A DNA stretch of 64,000 bases from Verrucomicrobiales bacterium (GTDB lineage: Bacteria > Verrucomicrobiota > Verrucomicrobiia > Verrucomicrobiales > DEV007): assembly GCA_029210205.1 (NCBI GenBank), contig JARGOD010000014.1, positions 1 through 64,000 on the forward strand. Direction: 5' to 3'. A program made the translations under genes and the position numbers. This document shows, piece after piece, positions 7,847 through 16,922 of the stretch. The notes under the pieces were generated by a model. That model made no database searches. It worked only from the letters and a program-made list of their open reading frames with translations, and was not told the origin of the DNA. Numbering within the stretch: the stretch's first letter is position 1; each line of letters starts with the position of its first letter.

Positions 7847-9814
7847 ATGAAACGAATTGCCCTGGTCTTCTTCCTTGCGATTCTGCTGCCATCAATCCTC
7901 CTGGCGGTGATGGCGATTCGTTCAGTTAGTGATCAGTCACTGATCCTGAACAGCCAGCGGGCCATGTTCTATCAGTCGACTTGCGATTCGGTCGCTGCGG
8001 AGATTAACCTGTTCATGGACGAGGTTCGGGTGTTTCACGGAAAACTGATTAACGAATTAGCACGCCTTCAAACCGCAAGGCTTGTCGAAACCTTTGATGA
8101 GGCGATCACTAGTTCCTGGTCGCAAGCTGCGGTTGGTGCTGTTGTGAATGACAAAGGGAAGATTATTTCCCCTCTCCCGGGCGAGTCAGAGTCCGCTGAT
8201 TCCTTTCTCGCGAATCATCGTGACTTTCTCATGAACGAAAGGACCGTGGAAGTTTATCAGGCGCCTCCGGTGCTCAATAGTGAGGTTTCAATCGTCGAAG
8301 ACACTTTTTCGAGTCGCGAAAAATCAGGTTCATTTTCTAAATTCAGCTCGCCGGGTTCCGGGAATGAGAGTGAATTGGAGGCGGACTCTGAGGCACCGCG
8401 ATCAAAACTCAAGGTGAGTGTTGTCCAAAACAAGCTGGAGGATTTTCGCTTCGGTTCAACTCGCGGAGGACCAGTTCGTGCTGAAATCGCGAAAGAAGCG
8501 CCGGCACCGCTCGCTCTTCCAAGTGAGGCGCGGCAGCGCAACGTGATGCCTGACCAGACATCAGCTCCGCTTGCCGAAGCGCTGTCACCTGTGTTCGAAC
8601 AGGGAATCGAGGCGCAGGCGACGGTAAATTTTTCAAGGCTGAATACCGCCGAGGTGAGATCAACCGATCTTATTGAGGCTGAGTCCGGAGCAGTCAGCCG
8701 TCTTATTGATGGGAGGCTCCACCTTCTATTGTGGGAGAAAAGTCCACGTTTTTCCGGATATACATTCTGGACGGAACTGGATTTGGGAACGATTCGGGAG
8801 GACCTCAACCTCCTCTTCTCAGAAATGCCGTTTTCATCGCGTGAGGCAGTATCTGTGGCCTTGCTTGATTCCGATGGGGAACTTGTGACTCAAACGGAAC
8901 CCGGTTTCGCAACGGACTGGAGCCGACCATTTGTGGCTTCTGAAGTCGGTCAGATTCTTCCGAGATGGGAAGTTGCGACCTACTTCTTAGACCCTGATGC
9001 GCTCAATGAATCGGCGACGACTCTTCGTTGGACTCTTTCACTAATTGTTTTTTCTCTGCTTGTCGCAGTTGCGGTGGGAAGTTTTCTAATTCTTAAGGCG
9101 GTGCAATATGAGATGAAGCTTGCGACCCGGAAGACGGATTTTGTGAGCAATGTGAGCCATGAATTAAAGACTCCGCTGACATCGATCAGAATGTTCTCAG
9201 AGCTGCTTTCGCGGGGGGAAGAGACTGACGACGAGAAGACAAGGGACTACTCGGGGATTATTCATAAGGAATCAGAGCGGTTGAGTCGCTTGATCAATCG
9301 ACTCCTTGATTTTTCACGATTGGATCGAGATGAGATGACTCTCAAGGCCGAGCCTGTCGATTTAGCTCTCCTTGTGAAGGATTGCGCTACGACCTTCGAA
9401 ATGCAGCTGGAACCGGGAACGATGGATATCCAAATCGAAGATCGAACTGATCGATCTTTGATTGTCACCGGCGATGCAGATGCGCTCGAGCAGGTCATCC
9501 TGAATCTGCTTAGCAATGCAGGAAAATATGCCGCAGATGGGAAAGAGATTCGACTCGTTCTCGAGGCCCCTTCGAAAGAGAAGGTCGTGCTGAGGATCCA
9601 GGATCGTGGGATCGGAATTCCGCGTAATCTGCGCGAGAAAGTCTTCGAAAAATTCTATCGAATTGATGATTCCATTCATGCAGGGGTTGAAGGTTCAGGT
9701 ATTGGCCTTGCGCTGAGTCGGCAGCTTATTGAAAAACACGGAGGGGAAATTCGATGTGAGTCACGTGACGGACGTGGAAGTTCCTTCGTGATAGAACTAC
9801 CGCTTTGGGAATAA
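7847..9814 (+). CDS. Sensor histidine kinase
   Basis: The protein is 655 residues. The first transmembrane helix is at about 5-22, and a long extracytoplasmic region (about 25-390) follows whose middle (about 140-265) is low-complexity and rich in Ser, Glu, Ala and Pro. The second helix is at about 393-415. The HisKA domain carries the H-box SHELKTPLTS with phospho-acceptor His438. The HATPase domain has the N box (NLLSNAGKYA), G1 (DRGIGIP), F box (FEKFYR) and G2 (GSGIGLALS), so it should be catalytically active. The response regulator starts 1 base after this stop codon, giving a cognate two-component pair. The signal sensed cannot be predicted. Confidence 0.92.
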   Translation: MKRIALVFFLAILLPSILLAVMAIRSVSDQSLILNSQRAMFYQSTCDSVAAEINLFMDEVRVFHGKLINELARLQTARLVETFDEAITSSWSQAAVGAVVNDKGKIISPLPGESESADSFLANHRDFLMNERTVEVYQAPPVLNSEVSIVEDTFSSREKSGSFSKFSSPGSGNESELEADSEAPRSKLKVSVVQNKLEDFRFGSTRGGPVRAEIAKEAPAPLALPSEARQRNVMPDQTSAPLAEALSPVFEQGIEAQATVNFSRLNTAEVRSTDLIEAESGAVSRLIDGRLHLLLWEKSPRFSGYTFWTELDLGTIREDLNLLFSEMPFSSREAVSVALLDSDGELVTQTEPGFATDWSRPFVASEVGQILPRWEVATYFLDPDALNESATTLRWTLSLIVFSLLVAVAVGSFLILKAVQYEMKLATRKTDFVSNVSHELKTPLTSIRMFSELLSRGEETDDEKTRDYSGIIHKESERLSRLINRLLDFSRLDRDEMTLKAEPVDLALLVKDCATTFEMQLEPGTMDIQIEDRTDRSLIVTGDADALEQVILNLLSNAGKYAADGKEIRLVLEAPSKEKVVLRIQDRGIGIPRNLREKVFEKFYRIDDSIHAGVEGSGIGLALSRQLIEKHGGEIRCESRDGRGSSFVIELPLWE

Positions 9815-9815
9815 G

Positions 9816-10523
9816 ATGAAAAAGAGTGATATCACCGTCTTTATCGTCGAAGACGACAACAGTATTCGTTTCGGACTTGAGGAGATTCTGAGAGCTGAAG
9901 GCTATGCTGCGATTTCGTGTGGAGATGGGGCCGTTGCGCTTGAGGGTATTGGCGAGGCGCTGCCGGATCTTGTCATCTTAGATGTGATGCTGCCCGGGAA
10001 GAGTGGTTATGAAATCGCAGGGGAGCTTCGCAAAACGGGATGCCGAATCCCCATTCTCATGCTGACGGCGAAGGGGCAGGAAATGGACAAGGTGGCAGGA
10101 TTGAACAGCGGAGCGGATGACTACGTGACAAAACCTTTTGGGATCAGTGAATTACTCGCGCGGGTAAATGCTCTGCTTCGTCGTTCGTGCGACTGGGGTG
10201 GGGAAGAGGCGCTAAGCATCGAATCGGGCATGATCTCACTTGGACGTGCCGAGATTGATCTTGAGAACTACTCGGTGAGTCTCGACGGCGAAAAGGTGGC
10301 GCTCACCCCGCGAGAGCGGGAGCTGATAGTTTTCCTGCTTCAGCACCGGGGGCAGGTTTTAAGTCGCGACCGAATCCTTGAGGCGGTTTGGGGAGTGAAG
10401 TATTTTGGCACGACGCGGACACTGGATCAATGCGTCGCTCAGGTGCGGAAGAAGATCGGAGATCACGGGCGAACCGCTGAGCATCTTCTCACGGTTCATG
10501 GAGTCGGCTATAAGCTGACTTAA
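9816..10523 (+). CDS. OmpR-family response regulator
   Basis: The protein is 235 residues. The receiver domain has the acidic pocket E12/D13/D14, phospho-acceptor D56 in VILDVMLPG, the switch Thr in MLTAKG and K106 in VTKPFG. The C-terminal winged-helix DNA-binding domain (about 140-235) has the family motifs LTPREREL and RTLDQCVAQVRKKIG. It lies immediately downstream of, and is translationally linked to, the histidine kinase gene, and should be phosphorylated by it and then bind promoter DNA. The target genes are unknown. Confidence 0.93.
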   Translation: MKKSDITVFIVEDDNSIRFGLEEILRAEGYAAISCGDGAVALEGIGEALPDLVILDVMLPGKSGYEIAGELRKTGCRIPILMLTAKGQEMDKVAGLNSGADDYVTKPFGISELLARVNALLRRSCDWGGEEALSIESGMISLGRAEIDLENYSVSLDGEKVALTPRERELIVFLLQHRGQVLSRDRILEAVWGVKYFGTTRTLDQCVAQVRKKIGDHGRTAEHLLTVHGVGYKLT

Positions 10524-10526
10524 AAT

Positions 10527-11180
10527 TCAATCGAACCCGGGCAGCATCGCCTGTTTGACCGGGCCTTCGTGTCGGTCTGCGCTCTTGAGTGGGTTTTCGC
10601 AGCGAAACGAGTCAAGATTACCATCGCCAGAGCTCAGTAAGGATCGAGGATCCGCGCCTTCGAGGAACTCAAGAAACTGATCCGCTTTAAGCAGCGCAGG
10701 CATTCGATCATGAATTTTTCTGATCGATCCTTTGGCCTGCGTTGTCAGCATGGTGTAACACGAATCTTCGAAGGAGGCGGAGGACGGGGCGGATTCCCAG
10801 AGTCCTGCAGCCCATAGAAAATTTTCATCCTTCCCCGGTTCGAACGCATAGGTCTGTTTATTTCCGGTAGCTCCGGTCCATTCATAGAATGTCGCAATCG
10901 GAATAAGACAGCGCTGGCGCGTTTGCCATGCATGAGACCACATCCCATCCAGTTTCTCGGAACGGGCATTGTTTATCGAAGGATTGAATGCCCGCTCGAA
11001 TCCCCAGCGCATCGCTGTTGCTTTTGCCGCACCGCCTTTCAGGGCGACAATAAGCCCGGAGTCTGTCTTCCGAATCCCGAAGTTTTTTTGCGAGTCCCTC
11101 AGAGCTTCGGCGACTGCTTCTTCCCAATCATTTCGGGAACGGTGACGGAGAGCTCTTCCTATGTCGTAAAGATTGCACAT
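10527..11180 (-). CDS. SOS response-associated peptidase (SRAP/YedK family)
   Basis: The protein is 217 residues. The catalytic Cys2 (after Met removal), the NNAR motif (N71, R73), E100 in ATFYEW and His157 in IHDRMP match the residues of the HMCES/YedK family. These proteins form a thiazolidine crosslink with abasic sites in single-stranded DNA and so protect replication forks. The length is normal. It is convergent with the response regulator, with only 3 bases between the stop codons. A single-gene unit is likely. Confidence 0.92.
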   Translation of the reverse strand: MCNLYDIGRALRHRSRNDWEEAVAEALRDSQKNFGIRKTDSGLIVALKGGAAKATAMRWGFERAFNPSINNARSEKLDGMWSHAWQTRQRCLIPIATFYEWTGATGNKQTYAFEPGKDENFLWAAGLWESAPSSASFEDSCYTMLTTQAKGSIRKIHDRMPALLKADQFLEFLEGADPRSLLSSGDGNLDSFRCENPLKSADRHEGPVKQAMLPGFD

Positions 11181-11230
11181 GGATCATCCCGTGTTCTTAA
11201 TCACGATCATACACTGGCCGATGACTTCGG

Positions 11231-11268
11231 AAAACAAAACAGGGTTAGGCCAATGACCTAACCCTGTT
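11231..11268 (-). terminator. Terminator of the rpsR unit
   Basis: A 12-bp perfect stem (11238-11249 with 11257-11268) with a 7-nt loop is followed, on the - strand, by TTTTGTTTT. It lies about 30 bases after the rpsR stop. Confidence 0.85.
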
Positions 11269-11298
11269 GGGAAAATTCGAACTGATCGAGACAAGCTC

Positions 11299-11538
11299 TT
11301 ACATCAGGTTCATCGCGCGAGCTCGCTTGATTTCGCGAGTGATCTTACGATGAAGCTTCGCGGAAACACCTGTCGTGCGACGTGGGTAAATCTTTCCGGA
11401 CTCCGTGGTGAACTTCTTCAAAAAGTCAGGGTTCAGGTAGTTCACCTTGGAAAGAGGCACGTCGAGACGTCGGCGTGGCATCTTGCGGTTGGCGCGGCGA
11501 AAGTTCATCGCGCGCTCTTCTGTTTTCGGTCCAATCAT
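11299..11538 (-). CDS. rpsR: 30S ribosomal protein S18
   Basis: The protein is 79 residues. The S18 core is clear: KVNYLNPDFLKKF, then GKIYPRRTTG and the C-terminal helix KLHRKITREIKRAR. It binds the platform of the small subunit next to S6. It has no cysteine, so it is the zinc-independent form. rpmG lies 33 bases upstream on the same strand and a strong terminator follows, giving a small rpmG-rpsR unit. Whether a second rpsR (next to rpsF) exists elsewhere cannot be seen here. Confidence 0.95.
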   Translation of the reverse strand: MIGPKTEERAMNFRRANRKMPRRRLDVPLSKVNYLNPDFLKKFTTESGKIYPRRTTGVSAKLHRKITREIKRARAMNLM

Positions 11539-11571
11539 AAAATAGTCTGGTTGAGTCTACCGGTTAAGGGA

Positions 11572-11745
11572 CTAGCGCTTCTCGCGATGCAGGGTGCGTC
11601 GCTTGAGGTAGGGATTAAACTTCACTTTTTCCAGTCGGCCCGGAGTGCGAAGACTCTTCTTGTTTCGTGTGGAAACATAGATCGAGGGACGGGCGCCTTC
11701 TTCTTTGGCTTCCGTGCATTCAAGGATAATAACGTCTCTGGGCAT
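11572..11745 (-). CDS. rpmG: 50S ribosomal protein L33
   Basis: The product is 57 residues, with an ATG start at 11745 and a TAG stop at 11572. It starts [17 protein letters not shown] and ends with [12 protein letters not shown], and contains the L33 signature YVSTRNKK. Only one Cys (C10) is present, so the two CxxC pairs of zinc-binding L33 are missing; this is the zinc-free type. It sits between the DksA-like gene and rpsR on the same strand. Confidence 0.93.
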   Translation of the reverse strand: MPRDVIILECTEAKEEGARPSIYVSTRNKKSLRTPGRLEKVKFNPYLKRRTLHREKR

Positions 11746-11818
11746 GACTGGGCGAGTTTACGTGTGTTTCGCGAGGGCGGGAAAATTAGTCGGATTACCA
11801 AATTTCTCAACCGAAATT

Positions 11819-12706
11819 TTATTCGTCGTCTGAAGCGGGCTTTGCGACGTCTTTTTCGTCGAGGCCAAAGAGGGACGTCACAGGCGATCGATGGATGCCT
11901 TGAGCGTGCTCTTCATCGAGCTTTTCCTGATAATCGACCGTGCAACGAGCGAAGGGCATTGCTTCAAGGCGGGCCTGAGGAATAGGCTCGCCGGAACCCT
12001 CGCAGACGCCATAGTCGCCGGCATCGAGACGAAGAAGTGCTTCTTCGATTTCGTTTACCGCGTCCTGCTCCTGAGAAAGAATATTCAAGGCAAAGTCGCG
12101 GTCGTAGGAATCTGAGCCTGCATCGGCCTGGTGCATGCCAAAAGCTGAGGAATCCGCGTTGTCGTCACCGCGACCCAGTGTGTCACGAGCAACGCCGTTC
12201 ATCTGATCGACGAGGGTATCACGAAGATCGAGAAGTTTCTGGCGCTGATGCTTGAGGAAAGTGGCCGAAAGTTTCTGCGGCTTACCGCCCTTAGTCGGAG
12301 CCGGGGTGGGGAGGTTGCGCTGCGCGAGATGCGGCATCATCGGGCGTTTCTTCGCGGAAATTCGCTTTCTCAGGGGTGTCTGATTAGCGGGCGCATTAGC
12401 GTCATACTTTTTCTTTGAAGCAGCCTTTTTAGTTGCCTTCTTCGCCGGAGTTTTTTTAGCCGGGGCCTCCTTTTTGGCGGGCGTTTTCTTGGCTGGAGCC
12501 TTCTTTGCCGGGGCTGCCTTCTTGGCTGGAGCCTTCTTCGCCGGGACGGCTTTTTTAGCCGGGGCTTTCTTGGTGGCTGCTTTCTTGGCTGGTGCTGCTT
12601 TCTTTTTCACTGCTTTTTTGGCTGGAATCGCCTTTTTGCTGGATGCTTTTTTGGAAGGGGCTGCCGCCTTCTTCGTAACCTTTTTTTTCGCCGCTTTCTT
12701 TGCCAT
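11819..12706 (-). CDS. TraR/DksA-family protein with histone H1-like Lys/Ala/Pro tail
   Basis: The product is 295 residues, counted from the ATG at 12706 (MAKKAAKKK). A longer in-frame start at 12793 would add an unrelated stretch. Residues 1-105 are Lys/Ala/Pro-rich repeats of the PAKKA type, like histone H1 tails or bacterial Hc1-type proteins, and probably bind DNA or RNA. Residues about 145-285 are DksA-like: a coiled coil (LKHQRQKLLDLRDTL onward), then YGVCEGSGEPIP and FARCTVDYQ, where two of the four zinc-finger Cys are lost. DksA proteins bind the RNA polymerase secondary channel. The fusion suggests a nucleoid-associated transcription factor; this is an inference. Confidence 0.8.
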   Translation of the reverse strand: MAKKAAKKKVTKKAAAPSKKASSKKAIPAKKAVKKKAAPAKKAATKKAPAKKAVPAKKAPAKKAAPAKKAPAKKTPAKKEAPAKKTPAKKATKKAASKKKYDANAPANQTPLRKRISAKKRPMMPHLAQRNLPTPAPTKGGKPQKLSATFLKHQRQKLLDLRDTLVDQMNGVARDTLGRGDDNADSSAFGMHQADAGSDSYDRDFALNILSQEQDAVNEIEEALLRLDAGDYGVCEGSGEPIPQARLEAMPFARCTVDYQEKLDEEHAQGIHRSPVTSLFGLDEKDVAKPASDDE

Positions 12707-12838
12707 GACCGTTGGCTTGGGGGGTGAGGAAATGTTTAAATTAACGAGGCGAAGTCTGATGTGCCCCGCCGAAAGGCGGAATCTGTAAAGCAAACGGTCC
12801 GCTCTCGCAAGAGGAATTCCCTGTTTCCACCATAAAGG

Positions 12839-14626
12839 CTAAAACGGCCAAAGTCGGGGGATCAAGAGGCTGGCCATGATCCAAAGCGCAATTGCAAGCG
12901 GAAGACCGACCCGGCTGAAGTCAGTGAACTTATAGCCTCCCGCTCCGTAGACGTATGTATTAGTCTGATAGCCGATCGGAGTAACGAAGCTTGCAGAAGA
13001 GGCGAACATCACCGCAACGACGAAGGGTCTTGCGTCGACTCCAAGCTGAGTTGCGATACCGATTGCAATGGGAGTGAGGAGAGCGGCCACCGCGTTATTA
13101 CTGATCAGCTCGGTGAGAATTGCTGAGAGCAGGTAGAGCGCTGCGAGAATTGCGTAAGGGCCAAGATCCTGAAACCAGTGTGCCGCTTGTTCAGCGAGAA
13201 TTTGGGCAAGGCCGGTATTCTCCAGTCCCATGCCAAGTCCGAGCATGCCGAAAATCATGAAGATGACTTTCCATTCGACGGCATCATAGGCTTCTTCGGG
13301 ATCAATGCAGCGAGTCACAAGGGTGATCAATGCGGCAGTTAGCGCAAAGATCGGGATGTAGGCAGGGAGGACGGCACCTCCAACCATGAAGAGCAAGAGC
13401 GCACCAATTGCTACAGGAGCTTTGCCATGACGAATTGAACGCCCTTTCGGCTTACTGAGGTTTACGAAATCCTTCTCAGCAAAAAGATCATTCATCCGGT
13501 CGACGGGACCCTCGACAAGCAGCGTATCACCGAAGGCAAGTTTTACTTCCTCAAAACGGTGACGGAGATTCACGCCGCGGCGATGCACGGCAAGAATGAC
13601 GACCCCGAATCGCTGCCGGAAATTCAATTCTTTGAGACTGCTTCCCGCCATCCTCGACTCGGGGCCCACGATACCCTCCATGAGAACGGCTGACTCTGTG
13701 CGGACATGATCGAGGCCTAGTTCGCCCTCAGGGAGCAGATCGACCCCTGTCGTTTCAGAGAGTTCGACGACCCCTGAAGCCCTCGTTTTCAGGGTGATTT
13801 GATCGCCGGATTCAAAGATCAGTTCGTTGAGAGGAACCGGCAAGGGCCGGCCTTCCCGGATGATTTCAATGACGCGAAGATTTCTGCGTTTTGCGAGCGG
13901 TGTTTCAGGAAAAGGTCTTCCAATCAAGGGGGAATCCTTCGAAACATAAACCTGAGTCAAAAATTCCTGTGAGGCTTCCCCGTCGAATAAGGTCGAGAGC
14001 GTGACCCGGTCAGGGATGAGGCGCCATCCTCCAAGAAGGATGTAGATGATCACGCTGATAACGAAGAGAATTCCAAGTTTACTGATTTCGAACATGCCAA
14101 AGGGCTTCATCCCGGCATCTGCCGCGATGCCTGAAGCAATCAAGTTCGTCGACGTCCCGATGACGGTGCAGGTTCCCCCCACAATCGCGGCGTAGCTGAG
14201 TGGAATGAGAAACCGGGAAGCAGTCAGATCAAACTTCCGGCAATGAGCGAGAATGATGGGAAGAAAAACGACGACAACCGGTGTGTTGTTCACAAAAGCC
14301 GACAAAAATGCGACGAGCAGGAGAAGCACAACCATGGTCCTGAGAGGACTGCTCCCGGCGAGTGTTTCAAATTTACCAGCCAGCAAATCAATGAGGCCGG
14401 TTCTTTCGAGGACAGCACTGAGAATAAACATCGCCGCTACGGTGACGGGTGCGGAACTTCCAAACACGGCTAGAGACTCTGAGGGCGAGAGTACCCCGAT
14501 GAGCACCAGTGAGAGGAAAGCGGACATGGCCGCGAGGTCCGGCGAAATCCACTCTTTCACAAGCACCACAAAAACCGCCACGACGATCGCGACGGTGAAT
14601 ATCTGCTGCCAAAGGTGTACTTCCAT
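12839..14626 (-). CDS. SLC13-family permease with RCK_C (TrkA-C) domains
   Basis: The protein is 595 residues from the ATG at 14626; an in-frame start at 14662 would add 12 polar residues and is less likely. It has an N-terminal hydrophobic half with repeated helices and the NNTPVVVVFLP motif typical of the DASS/ArsB-like superfamily. Two central RCK_C-like domains follow (about 205-375), one starting at SKDSPLIGRPF and one at GPESRMAGSSLKELNF. The hydrophobic C-terminal half contains SNNAVAALLTPI. Members move sulfate, dicarboxylates or other anions with sodium; the substrate is not predictable here. It is transcribed divergently from cstA with about 95 bp between them. Confidence 0.85.
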   Translation of the reverse strand: MEVHLWQQIFTVAIVVAVFVVLVKEWISPDLAAMSAFLSLVLIGVLSPSESLAVFGSSAPVTVAAMFILSAVLERTGLIDLLAGKFETLAGSSPLRTMVVLLLLVAFLSAFVNNTPVVVVFLPIILAHCRKFDLTASRFLIPLSYAAIVGGTCTVIGTSTNLIASGIAADAGMKPFGMFEISKLGILFVISVIIYILLGGWRLIPDRVTLSTLFDGEASQEFLTQVYVSKDSPLIGRPFPETPLAKRRNLRVIEIIREGRPLPVPLNELIFESGDQITLKTRASGVVELSETTGVDLLPEGELGLDHVRTESAVLMEGIVGPESRMAGSSLKELNFRQRFGVVILAVHRRGVNLRHRFEEVKLAFGDTLLVEGPVDRMNDLFAEKDFVNLSKPKGRSIRHGKAPVAIGALLLFMVGGAVLPAYIPIFALTAALITLVTRCIDPEEAYDAVEWKVIFMIFGMLGLGMGLENTGLAQILAEQAAHWFQDLGPYAILAALYLLSAILTELISNNAVAALLTPIAIGIATQLGVDARPFVVAVMFASSASFVTPIGYQTNTYVYGAGGYKFTDFSRVGLPLAIALWIMASLLIPRLWPF

Positions 14627-14720
14627 ACGATAAAATGATCGTTGCGTTTCGGTCTCACCCAAGGCAGCATCCTGCGATCAGGCGGGTCATAAGCCTTCCT
14701 CTAATTTTTCCCGTGGATCA

Positions 14721-16583
14721 ATGGAAACTCTTCTCATCGCCGTCGGAGCTCTCGTTCTCTATCTCATTGCCTACAATACTTACGGCAAATGGTTAGCTCG
14801 GAAAATTTTTAAGCTCGATCCGGTGGCGCTCGTCCCCAGCGTCGCTCTGAATGACGATAAGGATTATGTTCCCACGAAAAAATCGATCATTTTCGGTCAC
14901 CACTTTACTTCCATCGCAGGAACCGGTCCGATTGTGGGGCCGGCAGTCGCCGTGATCTGGGGGTGGGTTCCGGCTCTTCTGTGGGTCCTTTTCGGTTCAA
15001 TTCTCATCGGTGCGGTCCACGACTTCGGCTCTCTTGTCGTCTCGATGAGGAATCGTGGGCAGACGGTTGGAGACATTGCCGGCCGGGTTCTTACGAAACG
15101 AACTCGCCTCCTGTTTCTCCTTATCCTCTTCATGGCTCTGACAATCGTTCTCGCGATTTTTGGTTTGGTCATCGCTGCAGTGTTTAAGCAATATCCAGCC
15201 TCCATTTTCCCCTGCCTCGTTCAAATACCCCTCGCCGTCTTCATCGGGGTTTATCTTCACCGAAGAGGAATGGACATCCTGATTCCGTCACTGATCGCGC
15301 TCGTCGTCATGTATGTGACTGTGTTTTACGGAAACGTCGGATTTCTCGGCGCCTTCAATACTGCGCTCGCGGAGTGGTCGATTATGACCTGGGTCGTTGT
15401 TCTGCTTCTGTACAGTTATGTCGCATCGGTGCTGCCTGTCTGGACGCTCCTACAGCCGCGAGACTACATCAACAGCCTGCAATTGTTGAGCGCACTCGCT
15501 TTGGTCGTCGTTGGATTGGTTGTCGCAGGGTTTGTGGGTGGAGCACCGGTGGTTTCCGGCGCAGAGCGACCTGCGCTGGAGATAGTGGCACCCGCATTTC
15601 GCTGGGCCCCCGAGGGAGCACCCTGGATATTTCCTTTCCTCTTTATCACGATCGCCTGTGGCGCGATTTCCGGATTCCACTGCCTCGTCTCAAGTGGAAC
15701 CTCGTCGAAGCAAATCAAGTGTGAGACCGACGCTCAGTTCGTCGGCTATGGTTCAATGCTCACGGAAGGGTTTCTCGCGGTGCTGGTGATTCTCGCCTGT
15801 GTTGCTGGACTGGGGCTCGGTATTGCCGGTGCCGATGGGAACGTTGCACTTGGAGCGGCGGCTTACGAGCTTCGCTATGCGACCTGGGGCGGTGCGAACA
15901 GCCTCGGTGCAAAAGTAGGGGCATTCGTCGAAGGGTCCGCGAATTTTCTTAAGGCTCTGGGGGTCAGTCCTGCATTCGCTATTGCCCTCATGGGTGTCTT
16001 TGTCGCCAGTTTTGCAGCGACAACTCTCGATACAGCCTGCCGACTTCAGCGATATGTAGTGCAGGAGCTTGCCTCAACCTTTGTTAAAAAAGAAGGAGGC
16101 TCTGCTTTCAATCCATTTGTCTGGCTTACGAACAAACACGGAGCAACTGTGTTTGCGGTGATCCTCGCCACATTTATTGCTGCGATGCCTGGAGGGGAAG
16201 GCAAGCCGGCAGGAACTGGAGGACTCATTCTCTGGCCGCTTTTCGGGGCGACGAATCAATTGCTCGCAGGATTAGCCTTTCTCGTCATCACATTCTGGAT
16301 GTGGCGGCGAAAACTGCCGGTCTGGTTTATCGCAATTCCCACGGTCTTCATGCTTATTCTCCCGGGAGTTGCGATGAGTATCCAGATCTTCATTGGAGAA
16401 AACTCGTTTTTTGCGGCGGGTAATTGGCTCCTTGTTTTTATTGGTCTCGCAACGCTGGCACTCCAGATTTGGATGATCGCTGAGGCGATCATAGCGTGGC
16501 CGAAAGCAAAAGGCATTCTCGAGAAACAACTCGAACCTCTCTCAGGATCCAACTACACAGCGGAAGGCGGACGATCTTGTTGA
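14721..16583 (+). CDS. cstA: Carbon starvation protein CstA family transporter
   Basis: The protein is 620 residues with many transmembrane helices. The family motifs are present: the early TYGKWLARKIF, then GHHFTSIAGTGPIVGPA and the GAVHDFGSL region, SGFHCLVSSGTSSKQ, and the late LWPLFGATNQLLAGL. CstA proteins take up peptides or pyruvate under carbon limitation. The length fits the shorter CstA type. It is convergent with the IHF gene, 24 bases apart, without a visible terminator. Confidence 0.93.
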   Translation: METLLIAVGALVLYLIAYNTYGKWLARKIFKLDPVALVPSVALNDDKDYVPTKKSIIFGHHFTSIAGTGPIVGPAVAVIWGWVPALLWVLFGSILIGAVHDFGSLVVSMRNRGQTVGDIAGRVLTKRTRLLFLLILFMALTIVLAIFGLVIAAVFKQYPASIFPCLVQIPLAVFIGVYLHRRGMDILIPSLIALVVMYVTVFYGNVGFLGAFNTALAEWSIMTWVVVLLLYSYVASVLPVWTLLQPRDYINSLQLLSALALVVVGLVVAGFVGGAPVVSGAERPALEIVAPAFRWAPEGAPWIFPFLFITIACGAISGFHCLVSSGTSSKQIKCETDAQFVGYGSMLTEGFLAVLVILACVAGLGLGIAGADGNVALGAAAYELRYATWGGANSLGAKVGAFVEGSANFLKALGVSPAFAIALMGVFVASFAATTLDTACRLQRYVVQELASTFVKKEGGSAFNPFVWLTNKHGATVFAVILATFIAAMPGGEGKPAGTGGLILWPLFGATNQLLAGLAFLVITFWMWRRKLPVWFIAIPTVFMLILPGVAMSIQIFIGENSFFAAGNWLLVFIGLATLALQIWMIAEAIIAWPKAKGILEKQLEPLSGSNYTAEGGRSC

Positions 16584-16607
16584 TCGACGGGCGTCTTAAA
16601 CTGAGGA

Positions 16608-16922
16608 CTAAGTTGCTTCGAGCTCGGGAAGCACTTTTGCGACCCGCTCTTTAAGTTCCTTGCCCGGCTTAAACTTCACGACGGCACGGGCCGGGATTGG
16701 GACAGCTGCTTCGGGCTTGTTGGGATTTCGACCGATTTTTGGCTTCGTCTTGGTTACCTGAAAAGCTCCGAAGTTACGGAGAACGACGTCATCGTTTGCG
16801 GAGAGGCTTGTCGTGACTTCTTCGATGAATGATTGAAGCACGTTGAAGACCTCCTGCTGAGTGAGCCCTGTCTCGTTGCTAATTCGAATGACGAGGTCCC
16901 TTTTGGTGATCGTAGTAGACAT
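16608..16922 (-). CDS. HU/IHF-family DNA-binding protein
   Basis: The protein is 104 residues, with the family N-terminus (TKRDLVIRISNETGLTQQEV), the beta-arm signature GRNPNKPEAAVPIPARAV and the C-terminal KFKPGKELKERV. The GRNPxxP arm tip with Pro is the DNA-intercalating element of IHF/HU. Longer N- and C-termini than HU (90 aa) favour an IHF-like protein. It bends DNA in the nucleoid. The partner subunit, if heterodimeric, is not in the window. Confidence 0.92.
   Translation of the reverse strand: MSTTITKRDLVIRISNETGLTQQEVFNVLQSFIEEVTTSLSANDDVVLRNFGAFQVTKTKPKIGRNPNKPEAAVPIPARAVVKFKPGKELKERVAKVLPELEAT

Noticed and set aside
12700-12760. Possible Zur-type operator (GAAATGTTTAAATTAAC) upstream of the DksA-like gene
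   Set aside because: Only a partial resemblance and weak symmetry (about 8 of 12 positions); not enough to call a site.
12474-12788. Hydrophobic Gly/Ala/Phe-rich + strand frame resembling a membrane protein
   Set aside because: It is the antisense translation of the Lys/Ala/Pro repeats of the DksA-like gene, which automatically gives Phe/Leu/Ala/Gly repeats.
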